Source of the DNA: Bin127 sp965221625
GTDB lineage: Bacteria; Chloroflexota; Dehalococcoidia; Lucifugimonadales; Lucifugimonadaceae
DNA length: 64,000 nt
Reading direction: 5' to 3'
NCBI GenBank assembly: GCA_965221625.1
Contig: OZ244903.1
Coordinates: 1,364,001-1,428,000 of the forward strand
Position numbers and translations under genes: made by a program. Positions 42,527 to 51,101 of this stretch are shown one piece after another (position 1 is the stretch's first letter; every line of letters starts with the position of its first letter). The notes under the pieces were generated by a model that made no database searches, was not told the DNA's origin, and saw only the letters and a program-made list of their open reading frames with translations.

Positions 42527-43150
42527 TTAGTCGTAGTGGTAACGCTGCTCTCGCCACGGGTCGCCGTACATGTGATAGCCGTAGGCTTCCCAGAAACCGG
42601 GCGCGTCTGAGTCCATGAAGCGAATGCCGCGCACCCACTTCGCCGATTTCCAGAAGTAGAGATGCGGGACGATCATCCGAACTGGGCCACCGTGCGCCGG
42701 TTCCAGTGGGGCACCGTCGTACTCGTGCACGATGATGCCTTTGCCGTCGATCACGTCGGAAGTGGGTAGGTTAGTGGTGTAGCCCCCATCGCTGTACGCC
42801 ATCAGAAAGTCTGACGGAGGCGTATCAATCCCGGCATCCGCAAGGAAATCGTCGATCGTGACGCCTTTCCAGTCAGTGTCTAGTTTGCTCCACTTGGTGA
42901 CGCAGTGAATGTCAGTGTGGACTTCGGTTTGAGGCAACGCTTGAAATTGCTCCCAGTCCCAAACCCCGAGTTGTTCGCCGTTGACATCGATCCGAAAGGT
43001 CCACGTCGCTAGGTCAACGTACGGGGTGGGTCCGGCTGATAGTACGGGAAAACCGCGTTCGAGATATTGACCGGGTGGGACTCCACCGGCGTTGGGATCA
43101 TCCTCTTTTTCTTGGCTTCTTCCGAAGAACCCTCGACTGATGATTCCCAT
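42527..43150 (-). CDS. sulfite-oxidase-like molybdopterin oxidoreductase
   Basis: A 207-residue single-domain molybdoenzyme of the YedY/sulfite oxidase family. The molybdenum-ligand cysteine is in DIHCVTKWSKLD; LMAYSDGGYTTNLP, HEYDGAPLEPAHGGP and SAKWVRGIRF complete the cofactor pocket. No Tat signal or haem domain is present, so it should be cytoplasmic. A strong GGAGG seven bases before this ATG decides the start against an upstream-open frame. Such proteins are often paired with a flavin reductase, like the one at 9.1-9.9 kb. Confidence 0.87.
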   Translation of the reverse strand: MGIISRGFFGRSQEKEDDPNAGGVPPGQYLERGFPVLSAGPTPYVDLATWTFRIDVNGEQLGVWDWEQFQALPQTEVHTDIHCVTKWSKLDTDWKGVTIDDFLADAGIDTPPSDFLMAYSDGGYTTNLPTSDVIDGKGIIVHEYDGAPLEPAHGGPVRMIVPHLYFWKSAKWVRGIRFMDSDAPGFWEAYGYHMYGDPWREQRYHYD

Positions 43151-43155
43151 CGAAA

Positions 43156-43160
43156 CCTCC
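43156..43160 (-). promoter_or_regulatory. ribosome binding site deciding the molybdoenzyme start
   Basis: GGAGG on the minus strand, five to seven bases before ATG at 43150. The 61 upstream in-frame codons overlap the divergent promoter region and have no family similarity. Confidence 0.65.
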
Positions 43161-43283
43161 ATACAAACTAACGATGCCGTGCGGCGTAAACTGCACGATA
43201 TGGTATTACGCATCGGCAACGGCGGTGGTTTTTCTGCGCCGATGCCACGAGTGAGTTGATGCAAACACAGCGAGGATTTGACA

Positions 43284-44048
43284 ATGCGATTCGATTCCAA
43301 AACGGTAATCGTGACGGGTGGCGGCACTGGCATCGGCGAAGCGATATGTCACCGGTTCGCCAGCGAAGGTGCCAACGTCGTCGTCGCTGAATTGGAGGAA
43401 GACAATGGCTCGTCAACAGTCGCCGACATTATGTCTTCAGGCGGTAGCGCGCGTTTCATCCAAACGGATACCTCAGACTCCGATTCGGTCAAGACGATGG
43501 TCGGTGAGGCAGCGAACGAGTACGGAACGATTGACATTCTGGTCAACAACGCCGCTGCGTTCGTCTTCGGCAAGGTCGAGGAAGTCACTGAAGCAGATTG
43601 GGCACGCGTGTTCGGCGTCAACGTGATCGGCTACGCCAACACCGTGCGCGAGATACTGCCGACATTTCGCCGGGCCGGCGGAGGAGCGATCGTCAATATC
43701 GCTTCGGTCAGTTCCTTCATTGCGCAACCGGAGTTCATTCCCTATAACGCGTCCAAGGGTGCAGTTGCACAACTGACGCGCTGCCTAGCGTTGGATCTGG
43801 CACCGGACAACATCCGAGTTAACGCCGTGTGCCCTGGATCAATAAAAACTCGGGCGACCGACAAGCACATCGACTCGCTGGGGCTCGACCGGGAAGAATC
43901 GTATACCGAGTTCGGTCAGGCGGCACTGATGCGACGTATGGGTGAACCGCGTGAAATCGCGTCAGTCGTCGCATTCCTCGCTTCTGAAGACGCTTCCTAC
44001 ATGACCGGTGCCCACATCGTCGTAGACGGCGGAATGAGCATCACGTGA
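43284..44048 (+). CDS. SDR-family oxidoreductase
   Basis: A 254-residue classical short-chain dehydrogenase. TGGGTGIG at 11-18, DILVNNAAAFVFG, catalytic Ser in NIASVSS, Tyr154-x3-Lys158 (YNASK), and a C-terminal HIVVDGGMS are all in register. GAGG eight bases before the ATG supports this start over a TTG two codons earlier. It resembles 3-oxoacyl-reductase/glucose dehydrogenase-type members. It diverges from the molybdoenzyme and converges on the restriction-modification pair. Confidence 0.88.
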   Translation: MRFDSKTVIVTGGGTGIGEAICHRFASEGANVVVAELEEDNGSSTVADIMSSGGSARFIQTDTSDSDSVKTMVGEAANEYGTIDILVNNAAAFVFGKVEEVTEADWARVFGVNVIGYANTVREILPTFRRAGGGAIVNIASVSSFIAQPEFIPYNASKGAVAQLTRCLALDLAPDNIRVNAVCPGSIKTRATDKHIDSLGLDREESYTEFGQAALMRRMGEPREIASVVAFLASEDASYMTGAHIVVDGGMSIT

Positions 44049-44152
44049 GACAGTTGCGTTAGTAGTCGGTTTCCTGACACCGGCATGCGCAAAGGATGAG
44101 TCGGCCGCGCCTTTCGCAGTGGGTGTTACTAAGACGCCCAGTTTTGGCTCGA

Positions 44153-44830
44153 TTATTCGCATATTGGCATGAGACCTTCGAGTGTTTGCGGCAATTCATT
44201 GACGCCAACAACGAAGCTGAACGGGGACTGCAATCGAGTCAACCCTTTCAAATGGTTGATGCGGGACGGCGTGTAGTACGGCCCGTCGACCAACACGAAA
44301 AGTGCCACGTCGTTGTTGGTTCGCTTGAGATAGTTTTGAAGTAGCTTTTCGAGTTCGATGAATTGATTGTCTTGGTTGCCTCCGCCCGCCTTTGTGTATT
44401 TCTGAGCGGCGTAGCATCTCAATTCGCCCAACTGCCACTGGAAATCGAGAGACTTCGACGGTCTGGATGCACCACCAAGTTGCTCGCCGGTTGTGAATTG
44501 CCCATCGCTGTTGATGTAAACGGCCCGAAGACCGCTAGCCGGCAGTTTACGAAACTCAGCGATGTGGGGTATTGCCGCGATGTGTTCGGCAGCGGCCAAC
44601 TCGTGGATGTTTTGTCGGCGCGCTTCCCTCGCTAATGTGGCCGCAAGCGGTCCAGTTGGGTTAGCATCCAAGTCTCGCCAGAAATCCGCTTCGGGTACGC
44701 CGAACTGATCCGCGAAATGCAGGATGCGCGTACGGAGTCGCTCCGACCTTTGAGCAATTTCCAATGCCATCTCACAGAGGTTAGCCGAATTGCGTTCGCG
44801 TTCGTTGGCTTCGAAGTCTAACTGAGGCAC
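44153..44830 (-). CDS. probable type II restriction endonuclease
   Basis: A 225-residue protein 15 bases downstream of a DNA methyltransferase on the same strand, which is the usual M-R layout. Its centre reads SLDFQWQ, then CYAAQKYTKAGGGNQDNQ (129-146), then VALFVLVDGPYYTP, resembling the D ... xK, GGGNQ and strand-DG order of some PD-(D/E)XK restriction enzymes. However, the position two before the candidate lysine is Ala rather than Glu/Asp, so the catalytic assignment is uncertain. It starts at GTG. I cannot name the recognition sequence. Context carries most of the weight. Confidence 0.6.
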   Translation of the reverse strand: MPQLDFEANERERNSANLCEMALEIAQRSERLRTRILHFADQFGVPEADFWRDLDANPTGPLAATLAREARRQNIHELAAAEHIAAIPHIAEFRKLPASGLRAVYINSDGQFTTGEQLGGASRPSKSLDFQWQLGELRCYAAQKYTKAGGGNQDNQFIELEKLLQNYLKRTNNDVALFVLVDGPYYTPSRINHLKGLTRLQSPFSFVVGVNELPQTLEGLMPICE

Positions 44831-44845
44831 TTTTGAGGTACTCGG

Positions 44846-45904
44846 TTAACTTGACTCAGCGACAGTGATTGAACGCGCGGCCGACTGTAACAGTTCAGTA
44901 CATGAAATGCTCTTGTCGCTCAGTCGAGACTTGATCACGCGAATTGCTTGTTCTGATGCGTCCATGCCGATAAATCGTCGACCGAACCTGTGGGCTGCCA
45001 ACAGAGTTCCGCCGCTTCCAGCGTAGCAGTCCATTACGGTATCGCCACGGTTGGATGACGTCAGGATGATTCGTTCGAGCATGGCCTCGTTCTTCTGGGT
45101 TGGATACACGGCGCGTTGGGGATCCTTGAATGTCCAGACATCTTGCGGAAGTTTGCTGGGTCCTTCTTCGTGCTTGTCGTGATCGGTTGCGTAACGGATT
45201 TTGCGCGGATTGCCGGTGGCACTCCAAACAATCTTCCCGGCAGCGTCGAGTTCGTCAAGTTTGCGCGGATGGTATCGCCAATGCCGCCCCGGCGGCGGGG
45301 CCATCCCGCGCCACGGTTCGCCAGTTGCGCCGTTGCGTGTAACGCCAGGAGCGTGCAATGGCGTCGTTGTGTAACGTCTACCAGCCGAATCCACGTGGGG
45401 AAATAGTCGCTCGAGATCATTGAAGGTTAGAGGTTCCCTTTGCGGATTCCAAGTGATGCGAGTGGGCGACATGGAGTAAAAAAGGATAGTGTCCTTGATG
45501 TTTCCGAACGAGTTACGGTCGAAGTTCTTCGGGTTGCATTTGATGCGCGTGATGCTGTTGCGGAAGTTTCTCGGTCCGAAAACTTCGTCCATCAACATCC
45601 GAACGTGATGTTCCATCTTGACGTCGATGTGCAGATAGATCGAAGCCGTTGGCGACATCACGTCGCGAATTGCGCACAAACGTAGACGCAACTCCCCCAA
45701 GTACGCGTCTCCCACAGTCTTGTCGGAGTAAGCGAGCTCGCCCGAAGCACTGATTGAGTTTGCCCGGTCTCGATCAATCAGGAAATCGTTATTCGTGGCG
45801 AATGGCGGGTCAATGTAGACGAGGTCGACCTCAACTCCCAACTCACGCACGAGTCGCAATCCCCGGATGTTGTCTCCGGCGTGCAAGTAGTGTTGTTGTG
45901 ACAC
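44846..45904 (-). CDS. site-specific DNA methyltransferase (amino-group, beta-type order)
   Basis: A 352-residue methyltransferase. The catalytic motif IV DPPF (32-35, in VYIDPPFATNN) comes first and the AdoMet motif I (MDCYAGSGGTLLAA, about 291-304) last, with a PTQKNEAML segment before it: beta-class order for N6-adenine or N4-cytosine methylation. A roughly 200-residue middle section would contain target recognition. It starts at GTG, preceded by an AT-rich stretch. Together with the downstream putative endonuclease it forms a compact restriction-modification system; as an orphan it would be regulatory. Confidence 0.88.
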   Translation of the reverse strand: MSQQHYLHAGDNIRGLRLVRELGVEVDLVYIDPPFATNNDFLIDRDRANSISASGELAYSDKTVGDAYLGELRLRLCAIRDVMSPTASIYLHIDVKMEHHVRMLMDEVFGPRNFRNSITRIKCNPKNFDRNSFGNIKDTILFYSMSPTRITWNPQREPLTFNDLERLFPHVDSAGRRYTTTPLHAPGVTRNGATGEPWRGMAPPPGRHWRYHPRKLDELDAAGKIVWSATGNPRKIRYATDHDKHEEGPSKLPQDVWTFKDPQRAVYPTQKNEAMLERIILTSSNRGDTVMDCYAGSGGTLLAAHRFGRRFIGMDASEQAIRVIKSRLSDKSISCTELLQSAARSITVAESS

Positions 45905-46072
45905 GTGTTTCAGCCGTGTGTGAATGTGAAATGTGCTCGAAGTAGCACAAATATGCCTAATATGCTATCACGTCTCACTTGGGTCATCTTGGTCATGCGA
46001 CGCAACGGTAGAGTTGGTGCTCTCCGACTGGTTGACGATGTCGATCGCGTTCGAGTTACATCCTCACCGTTC

Positions 46073-47251
46073 TCAATTGTTCGTAAACGCACCGTCGGCC
46101 CGGTGTAGCCGGGGCGACCATCCGCGCGGATCCACGATGCGCTGTTCTGCAACGTCTATGTCGAATTCGACACCCATGCCGGGAGTGTCGGGGCACCAGG
46201 CGTATCCGTCTTCCCATTCGATCTGTTGCGGGAACAGGTCGGTGGCGAAAGTTCCCGGTCTACGCGGCATCTCCTGAACGCCGACGTTGGTCGAAGCCAT
46301 GCAGACCGAGACACAGGCGGCGGTTGATACGGGACCCAGCGGGTTGTGCGGGACGATGTCGATGTAGTGGGTTTCTGCCCAGTGCGTAATCTTTAACGTC
46401 TCAGTGATGCCGCCGACGATGCAGAGATCGATGCGAGCGTAGTCGATCAATTCTTCTTCGATCACTTCCCGGAACGGCCATTTCGTTGCCCACTGCTCGC
46501 CGGCAGCTAGCGGCACGCTCGTTTGGCGACGAACATTACGATACGAGGCGGGATTTTCGGATCGGATGGCGTCCTCAATGAAGAAAGGCTTGAACTCTTC
46601 GAGGTCTCGACACAGCTGGATAACGTAGGTCGGATCTAGTCGCGTGTGCACGTCTAGGCAGATCTGAATCTCCGGACCCACGGCGTCGCGAACGGCACCG
46701 AACTGTTGGGTTACCAATCGCATCGACTTAACAGGATCGAGTTCGCCCGTCGCTGCCGTGCTGCCGGTGTATTCACCACTCAGTGCAGAAGTCGTGGGTT
46801 GACCGAATCGAACGAACTTCCAACCTTCGTCGACGTGGCGCAGGGAGTCGTCGACCAGAGCTTGCACCGAATCGCCGCCAATGTGTGGATAGCAGACGAC
46901 TTTGTCGCGTGTGGGACCGCCTAGCAGCTTGTACAACGGCATATTCACGGACTTCGCTTTGATGTCCCAAAGAGCCATGTCGATACCTGAGATGGCACAC
47001 GCATAGACGCGCTCTGCGGGGAAGAAGAGACCGCGGAACATCAATTGCCAAAGGCGTTCGGTTTCCCACGGATCTGATCCGACGACTACCTCTGCTAGAT
47101 GCTCGATCGCTAGACCGATCGATCGCCCTAGCCGGGCTACGCCGATTTCTCCCAAGCCGTATATCCCTGCATCGGTATCCACACGGACGATGTAGTAGAG
47201 ACGCCCGTTGTCGTCACGAACGGGATAAGGGGTAATTTTGGTTACCTTCAT
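46073..47251 (-). CDS. enolase-superfamily dehydratase, galactonate/mannonate dehydratase-like (A2)
   Basis: A 392-residue MR/MLE-family enzyme. Metal and catalytic residues are in register with sugar-acid dehydratases: Asp200 and His202 in LDVHTRLD, Glu226 in FIEDAIR, Glu252 in AAGEQW and His302 in PHNPLGP. The DxH pair and HNPLGP are characteristic of the D-galactonate/mannonate dehydratase group, so dehydration of a sugar acid to a 2-keto-3-deoxy acid is likely. It follows a close paralogue by 21 bases with AAAGGA upstream. The two differ around residues 155-175, where this one has a TGSTAATGE insertion. Confidence 0.87.
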   Translation of the reverse strand: MKVTKITPYPVRDDNGRLYYIVRVDTDAGIYGLGEIGVARLGRSIGLAIEHLAEVVVGSDPWETERLWQLMFRGLFFPAERVYACAISGIDMALWDIKAKSVNMPLYKLLGGPTRDKVVCYPHIGGDSVQALVDDSLRHVDEGWKFVRFGQPTTSALSGEYTGSTAATGELDPVKSMRLVTQQFGAVRDAVGPEIQICLDVHTRLDPTYVIQLCRDLEEFKPFFIEDAIRSENPASYRNVRRQTSVPLAAGEQWATKWPFREVIEEELIDYARIDLCIVGGITETLKITHWAETHYIDIVPHNPLGPVSTAACVSVCMASTNVGVQEMPRRPGTFATDLFPQQIEWEDGYAWCPDTPGMGVEFDIDVAEQRIVDPRGWSPRLHRADGAFTNN

Positions 47252-47272
47252 TTGATGGATCCTTTCGGCGAC

Positions 47273-48436
47273 CTACCAGTTCGTGAATGCACCGTCGTTG
47301 CGCCGGAGTTGCGGCGGCCAACTGTGAGGAACGGCGGCGTTCCGCTCCGCAACTTCCATGTCGATTTCGATGCCCAAACCGGGTGCGTCGTGGCAAAACG
47401 AATATCCGTCCTCCCATCCGATCTGAACGGGGAATAGGTCTTGCGAGAAAGTGCCAGGTTGCTGTGGCATCTCTTGCACGCCGACGTTGGTCGTAGCCAT
47501 GCAGAGCGACACGCACGCAGCCGCCGAAACTGGCCCTAATGGGTTGTGCGGGACGATGTCGATGTAGTGCGTCTCAGCCCAGTGGGTGATCTTGGCCGCC
47601 TCGGTGATCCCACCTACGATGCAGAGGTCGATTCGAGCGTAGTCGATCAGCTCTTCTTCAATGACCTGACGAAATGCCCACTTCGACACCCATTGCTCGC
47701 CGACAGCTAACGGCACCCGTACCTGATTTCTCAAGTTGCGATACGAACCGGAGTTCTCCGACCTGATCGGATCTTCGACGAAGAATGGCTTGAACTCTTC
47801 GAGGTCCTTGCACATCTGCACGACGTGTGCCGTGTCCAATCTGGTGTGGGCGTCAAGGAGAATCTGAACGTCCGGTCCCACCGCTTCTCTGACGCGACTA
47901 ACTTGCTCCACTGCCAAGCGCATCGACTCGATGGGCTCGAGCCGCCGAGTGCCACTATCGTCGATTGGGCCGGAAGTCTCGGGTTGGCCCCAACGTACGA
48001 ATTTCCATCCTTCGTCTACTCGTTGTTTGCAGTTTTCGACGAGTGCGTCGACGGTTTCACCGTGCGTATGCGGATACGACACGACCTTTTCGCGCGTGGG
48101 ACCGCCGAGAAGCTTGTAAACCGGAAGGTCAACCGATTTCCCTTTGATATCCCAAAGTGCAATATCGATGGCACTGATGGCGCAACCATAGACGCGATCT
48201 GCCGGAAAGAAGTTGCCGCGGAACATCAGTTGCCACAGACGTTCCGTCTCCCAAGGGTCCGATCCCACGACAACCTCGGCGAGGTGATCGACCGCTTCCA
48301 CAATCGCTCGTCCCATGCCCGCGGTACCGACCTCACCCAGACCGTGAATGCCGGCATCGGTGTCGACCCGCACGAAATAGTTGATGCGACCTCTGTCGCT
48401 CCTTACGGGCAGGTTCGTAACCTTGGTTACCTTCAT
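47273..48436 (-). CDS. enolase-superfamily dehydratase, galactonate/mannonate dehydratase-like (A1)
   Basis: A 387-residue paralogue of the following gene, near-identical across the capping domain (DPWETERLWQLMFRG). Catalytic residues Asp195/His197 (DAHTRLD), Glu221 (FVEDPIR), Glu247 (AVGEQW) and His297 (PHNPLGP) are intact. AGGGAG nine bases before the ATG gives a strong start. It is the first gene of the pair and shares its product prediction, sugar-acid dehydratase. Retention of two intact copies suggests different substrates or stereochemistry. Confidence 0.88.
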   Translation of the reverse strand: MKVTKVTNLPVRSDRGRINYFVRVDTDAGIHGLGEVGTAGMGRAIVEAVDHLAEVVVGSDPWETERLWQLMFRGNFFPADRVYGCAISAIDIALWDIKGKSVDLPVYKLLGGPTREKVVSYPHTHGETVDALVENCKQRVDEGWKFVRWGQPETSGPIDDSGTRRLEPIESMRLAVEQVSRVREAVGPDVQILLDAHTRLDTAHVVQMCKDLEEFKPFFVEDPIRSENSGSYRNLRNQVRVPLAVGEQWVSKWAFRQVIEEELIDYARIDLCIVGGITEAAKITHWAETHYIDIVPHNPLGPVSAAACVSLCMATTNVGVQEMPQQPGTFSQDLFPVQIGWEDGYSFCHDAPGLGIEIDMEVAERNAAVPHSWPPQLRRNDGAFTNW

Positions 48437-48608
48437 TGCTACATCTCCCTAGTTCGCAACGTGTTATAGCAAGTTTCGCACAACTTGAGGATGGGCAGAG
48501 CATGGCGCAAATTCCGGAGACTCCGTTTAACGATGCGAGGTGAGTAGATGCGTGATATGAATCGATAGCGAACACGTCTCGACACCACGCGAAGGAGAGA
48601 TCTGAGTA

Positions 48609-49022
48609 ATGGAAACGCTGAAGACAGTAGTCGGATGGGTGTTGATGCTGATAGCTGTCGCCACCGCCATCCAAATCGTCGCTCAGTCGACGTATGACGC
48701 GCAACTCACAGTTTGGTTTTGGCTCGACATTGCCATCGCATTCGCGCTCGCAGTAGCGTTGATAAGCAGCTACATGCGTAAGTCAGAGGTCGATAACGCA
48801 GGCAATGGTGTGAGCCGCGAATTCCTCGCCGCGAACACTCTTTTCTACTCGTCCATCTTCGTCGGCGTGCTGTTCCTTTGGAACTGGGTGATCTTTCTGA
48901 TGGATGGCGAAGATGCTGGTGGCATTGCATACGAGATAGTTTGGGCATTCTCCGACGCCGCGTCCGTTCTGCTCGCAGGAATCACCGGACGCCACTTAGT
49001 CAATAGCACATCAGGCGATTAA
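48609..49022 (+). CDS. small multipass membrane protein, function unknown
   Basis: A 137-residue protein with three to four hydrophobic helices: about 8-26, 36-53, 77-101 and a weaker one near 110-127. Tyr, Trp and charged residues lie at their borders. I recognise no family. GAAGGAGAGATCTGAGTA before the ATG provides a ribosome site. It stands alone between the minus-strand dehydratase pair and the duplicated enolase 3' end, and is followed by a strong hairpin. Confidence 0.65.
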   Translation: METLKTVVGWVLMLIAVATAIQIVAQSTYDAQLTVWFWLDIAIAFALAVALISSYMRKSEVDNAGNGVSREFLAANTLFYSSIFVGVLFLWNWVIFLMDGEDAGGIAYEIVWAFSDAASVLLAGITGRHLVNSTSGD

Positions 49023-49046
49023 ACGGACATAGCTTTCCGATACAAC

Positions 49047-49080
49047 TGGCGTAGCGACGACAACGGGCGTCGTTACGCCA
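49047..49080. terminator. 13-bp hairpin without a T run
   Basis: TGGCGTAGCGACG pairs with CGTCGTTACGCCA (one G-T wobble) around an 8-base loop, 24 bases after the membrane-protein stop. The absence of a T run makes it a weak intrinsic terminator; it may instead stop convergent transcription or protect the mRNA end. Confidence 0.4.
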
Positions 49081-49164
49081 AGCCGATCATGAACCTTAGA
49101 GGATTCGAATGGATCCTCGCATGTGTGCCGTAAACGAGGTCAATCGCAAATACGACGAATCACG

Positions 49165-49309
49165 CTCGCCCGTTCGCTCATCCTGCCAACCACGGTGCTT
49201 CTTCGGGTTGAGGCGGGACTACGAAACGGCCGGCACCTTGTCGTCTCGGGAACGGGTTGCGCCGACGTCGACCCGGTTCAGGCGGGTTCGATTGCAACTC
49301 GGCAAGCTT
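49165..49309. repeat. left direct repeat (duplicated 3' end of an enolase-superfamily gene)
   Basis: By hand alignment this block matches 51102-51246 without gaps at about 90 percent. It includes the stop codon region and about 43 codons of the enolase gene on the minus strand. It lies inside a 372-base stretch (49023-49394) with no intact gene. Confidence 0.88.
49178..49309 (-). pseudogene. 3'-terminal fragment of an enolase-superfamily gene
   Basis: Translated on the minus strand it gives LAELQSNPPEP, then RRRRNPFPRRQGAGRF and a VVPPQPEEAPWLAG end, differing from the intact copy's tail at only two residues. Upstream of the fragment the frame turns into unrelated sequence, so nothing before the tail survives. 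It is either the displaced original 3' end of the neighbouring intact gene, or the remnant of a lost third paralogue. Confidence 0.8.
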
Positions 49310-49394
49310 TGGAACGCTGGTGTTGATGCCACAAATGTGTGTTCGCTCGTGATTGGGTTTGTGTTGGCAGCATTTGCCGGAGAGTTCTAGCATA

Positions 49395-50555
49395 ATGGCT
49401 ATGACAGTGAGGGCGACAGGCATCAATCCTCAGATGCTAAGGTGGGCGCGCGAACAATCGGGATACTCGGTCGACGAGATTTCCGAACGAAGGGGGGTGC
49501 CATCTCGACGCGTCGTGGAGTGGGAGCAGGGGAGATCGCATCCCACGTGGCAACAGCTGGAGCACCTCGCGCACAAAGACTATCACCGCAGTACTTCTTT
49601 CTTCTTCAGAGACTCTCCCCCCATTGAAACCTCGACCGACGCCGAATTTCGTCGGCTCCCAGGCGAAATGCTTGAGGACTTGCTGCCAGACACGCGTTAC
49701 GCAGTTAGGCAGGCACGCGAACGGCAAAACCACTTGATCTCCTTGCTGGGTGATCGCGGCGTCGGGGAGAAGTTCATCCTGCGAGACTTGCAGGACGCTG
49801 CCAACTTTGATGCACCTGACGGCTTGGCGCAAGACGTTAGAGATTACCTGGGTATCGGCATCGGCAAGCAGAAGTCATGGCGCGATGAAGACTTGGCGTT
49901 GAAGCAGTGGCGTGATTCGGTTGTGAACGCGGGGGTTTGGGTGTTCAAACGATCCTTCCAACAGGAGGATATTTCAGGGTTTTGCCTAAACCACAGCTGG
50001 TTCCCGGTCATCTATATCAACAACGGTCAGTCGCGAACGAGACAGATTTTCACGCTGTTTCACGAACTTGCTCATTTGCTGTTCGACTTCAATCACTTGG
50101 GTCGAGTGGACGAAAACCACTACCTTGAGGCGTTGTCCGGGATCAATAGAAATATCGAGGTCGCCTGTAACCGCTTTGCCGGAGAGTTCTTGGTTCCCGA
50201 TAGCGACTTTGACAGATTTGTGCCAGTGCTAGAACCCGAGGACGATTGGGTAGCTGATGTTGCGAAGAGCTATTCAGTCAGCCGAGAAGTCATACTGCGC
50301 AAGCTTCTTGACCGGGGGCGGTTGGACGGAAATAGGTACCGAGAGATCGTAGAGAGATGGCGGTCCGAACTCCAGCCGAGAGACGAAGATGGTGGGAATT
50401 ACTACTTGACGCAAGCGACCTATCTCGGGACAAAATACCTGCGCACCGCATTCTTGGCCCATGATTCTGGTCGCATCGACGATGAGCAGTTGGCGACGGT
50501 TCTTGATGTGAAGGTTTCGAGCCTTGGTGGTTTAGAGAAGTATGCGTGGGAGTAA
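49395..50555 (+). CDS. XRE-HTH plus ImmA/IrrE metallopeptidase protein
   Basis: A 386-residue protein. Residues about 9-60 form a Cro/C1-type helix-turn-helix (MLRWAREQSGYSVDEISE...VVEWEQGR). The middle has an ImmA/IrrE zinc peptidase core: LFHELAHLLF near 221-230 (HExxH) and CNRFAGEFLVP supplying the third ligand. Such fusions are antitoxin-like repressors inactivated by self-cleavage or that cleave partners. It overlaps the next gene by 10 bases, typical of a toxin-antitoxin pair. The start is the first ATG after GGAGAGTTCTAGCATA; longer frames begin in the duplicated segment's flank. Confidence 0.85.
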   Translation: MAMTVRATGINPQMLRWAREQSGYSVDEISERRGVPSRRVVEWEQGRSHPTWQQLEHLAHKDYHRSTSFFFRDSPPIETSTDAEFRRLPGEMLEDLLPDTRYAVRQARERQNHLISLLGDRGVGEKFILRDLQDAANFDAPDGLAQDVRDYLGIGIGKQKSWRDEDLALKQWRDSVVNAGVWVFKRSFQQEDISGFCLNHSWFPVIYINNGQSRTRQIFTLFHELAHLLFDFNHLGRVDENHYLEALSGINRNIEVACNRFAGEFLVPDSDFDRFVPVLEPEDDWVADVAKSYSVSREVILRKLLDRGRLDGNRYREIVERWRSELQPRDEDGGNYYLTQATYLGTKYLRTAFLAHDSGRIDDEQLATVLDVKVSSLGGLEKYAWE

Positions 50556-51064
50556 ACGTAGAAACCGGCGTGTACCTACTAGATTCCAACGCTATTAGCG
50601 AGGTCTTCCGATCCTATTATCCGACCACTTTCCCTTCCTTCTGGCGCAGGTTTGATGCGTTAGTCGAAGAGAGAGCCGTAGTTTCAGTCCGAGCCGTGCG
50701 GGCGGAACTCGAGAGATTCAGCCGTGTCCCCGGTGCAGTGCAATATTTAGAGCGGCTAAACTCAAGGTTTTTCGAGTTCCCGAACGACCAAGAGCAATTG
50801 CTGGTCGCGCGTATGCTCGAGGATCCGAATCTATCCGATGCATCTAACCGGTGGCACGGCAAATCGGACGTCGGTAATGAAGACGCAGATCCGTTTCTGA
50901 TTGCGAAAGCGAGGTCGGCAGGCGCGATGCAAGTGGTACCCATCACAGTGGTTACATTAGAAAGCCCGGCCAATCCGGGAAGTATTCCTTCCGTTTGCGA
51001 GCTTTTCGGGACGCCTTGCATCGACCTAGAGACGATGATGCAGCAACTTGGGTGGGAGTTTTGA
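50546..51064 (+). CDS. DUF4411-like PIN-fold toxin candidate
   Basis: A 172-residue protein beginning at GTG inside the previous gene's end. YLLDSNAISE places an early acidic residue as in PIN-fold nucleases, AVRAELERFS a second, and NEDADPFLIAKARSAG a third acidic cluster; the late TVVTLE segment is also typical. This order matches DUF4411 proteins, which commonly pair with ImmA/IrrE-type XRE proteins. RNase toxin activity is inferred from the family and pairing. The pair occupies most of the space between two direct repeats. Confidence 0.75.
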   Translation: MGVNVETGVYLLDSNAISEVFRSYYPTTFPSFWRRFDALVEERAVVSVRAVRAELERFSRVPGAVQYLERLNSRFFEFPNDQEQLLVARMLEDPNLSDASNRWHGKSDVGNEDADPFLIAKARSAGAMQVVPITVVTLESPANPGSIPSVCELFGTPCIDLETMMQQLGWEF

Positions 51065-51101
51065 CAGATGCGTATTGAAAGCGACTAATGATTGGAATTG
51101 T

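Noticed and set aside
44086..44118. Imperfect TGCGCAAAGG/CCTTTCGCA hairpin between convergent genes
   Set aside because: Contains a bulge and lacks T runs on either side; too weak to call a bidirectional terminator.
45910..46277. Two opposed small open frames between the methyltransferase and dehydratase A2
   Set aside because: No ribosome sites, low-complexity Ser/Arg translations, and one runs through the end of dehydratase A2; treated as an AT-richer intergenic promoter region.
49082..49115. GATTCGAAT stretch considered as a tRNA T-arm or tRNA 3' end (integration site)
   Set aside because: No acceptor stem or anticodon arm can be folded around it; the repeat-based explanation for the nearby module is better.
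49109..49390. Overlapping open frames in the stretch before the ImmA/IrrE gene
   Set aside because: They run antisense to the duplicated enolase 3' end or out of its frame; the duplication explains the sequence, and none has a family signature.
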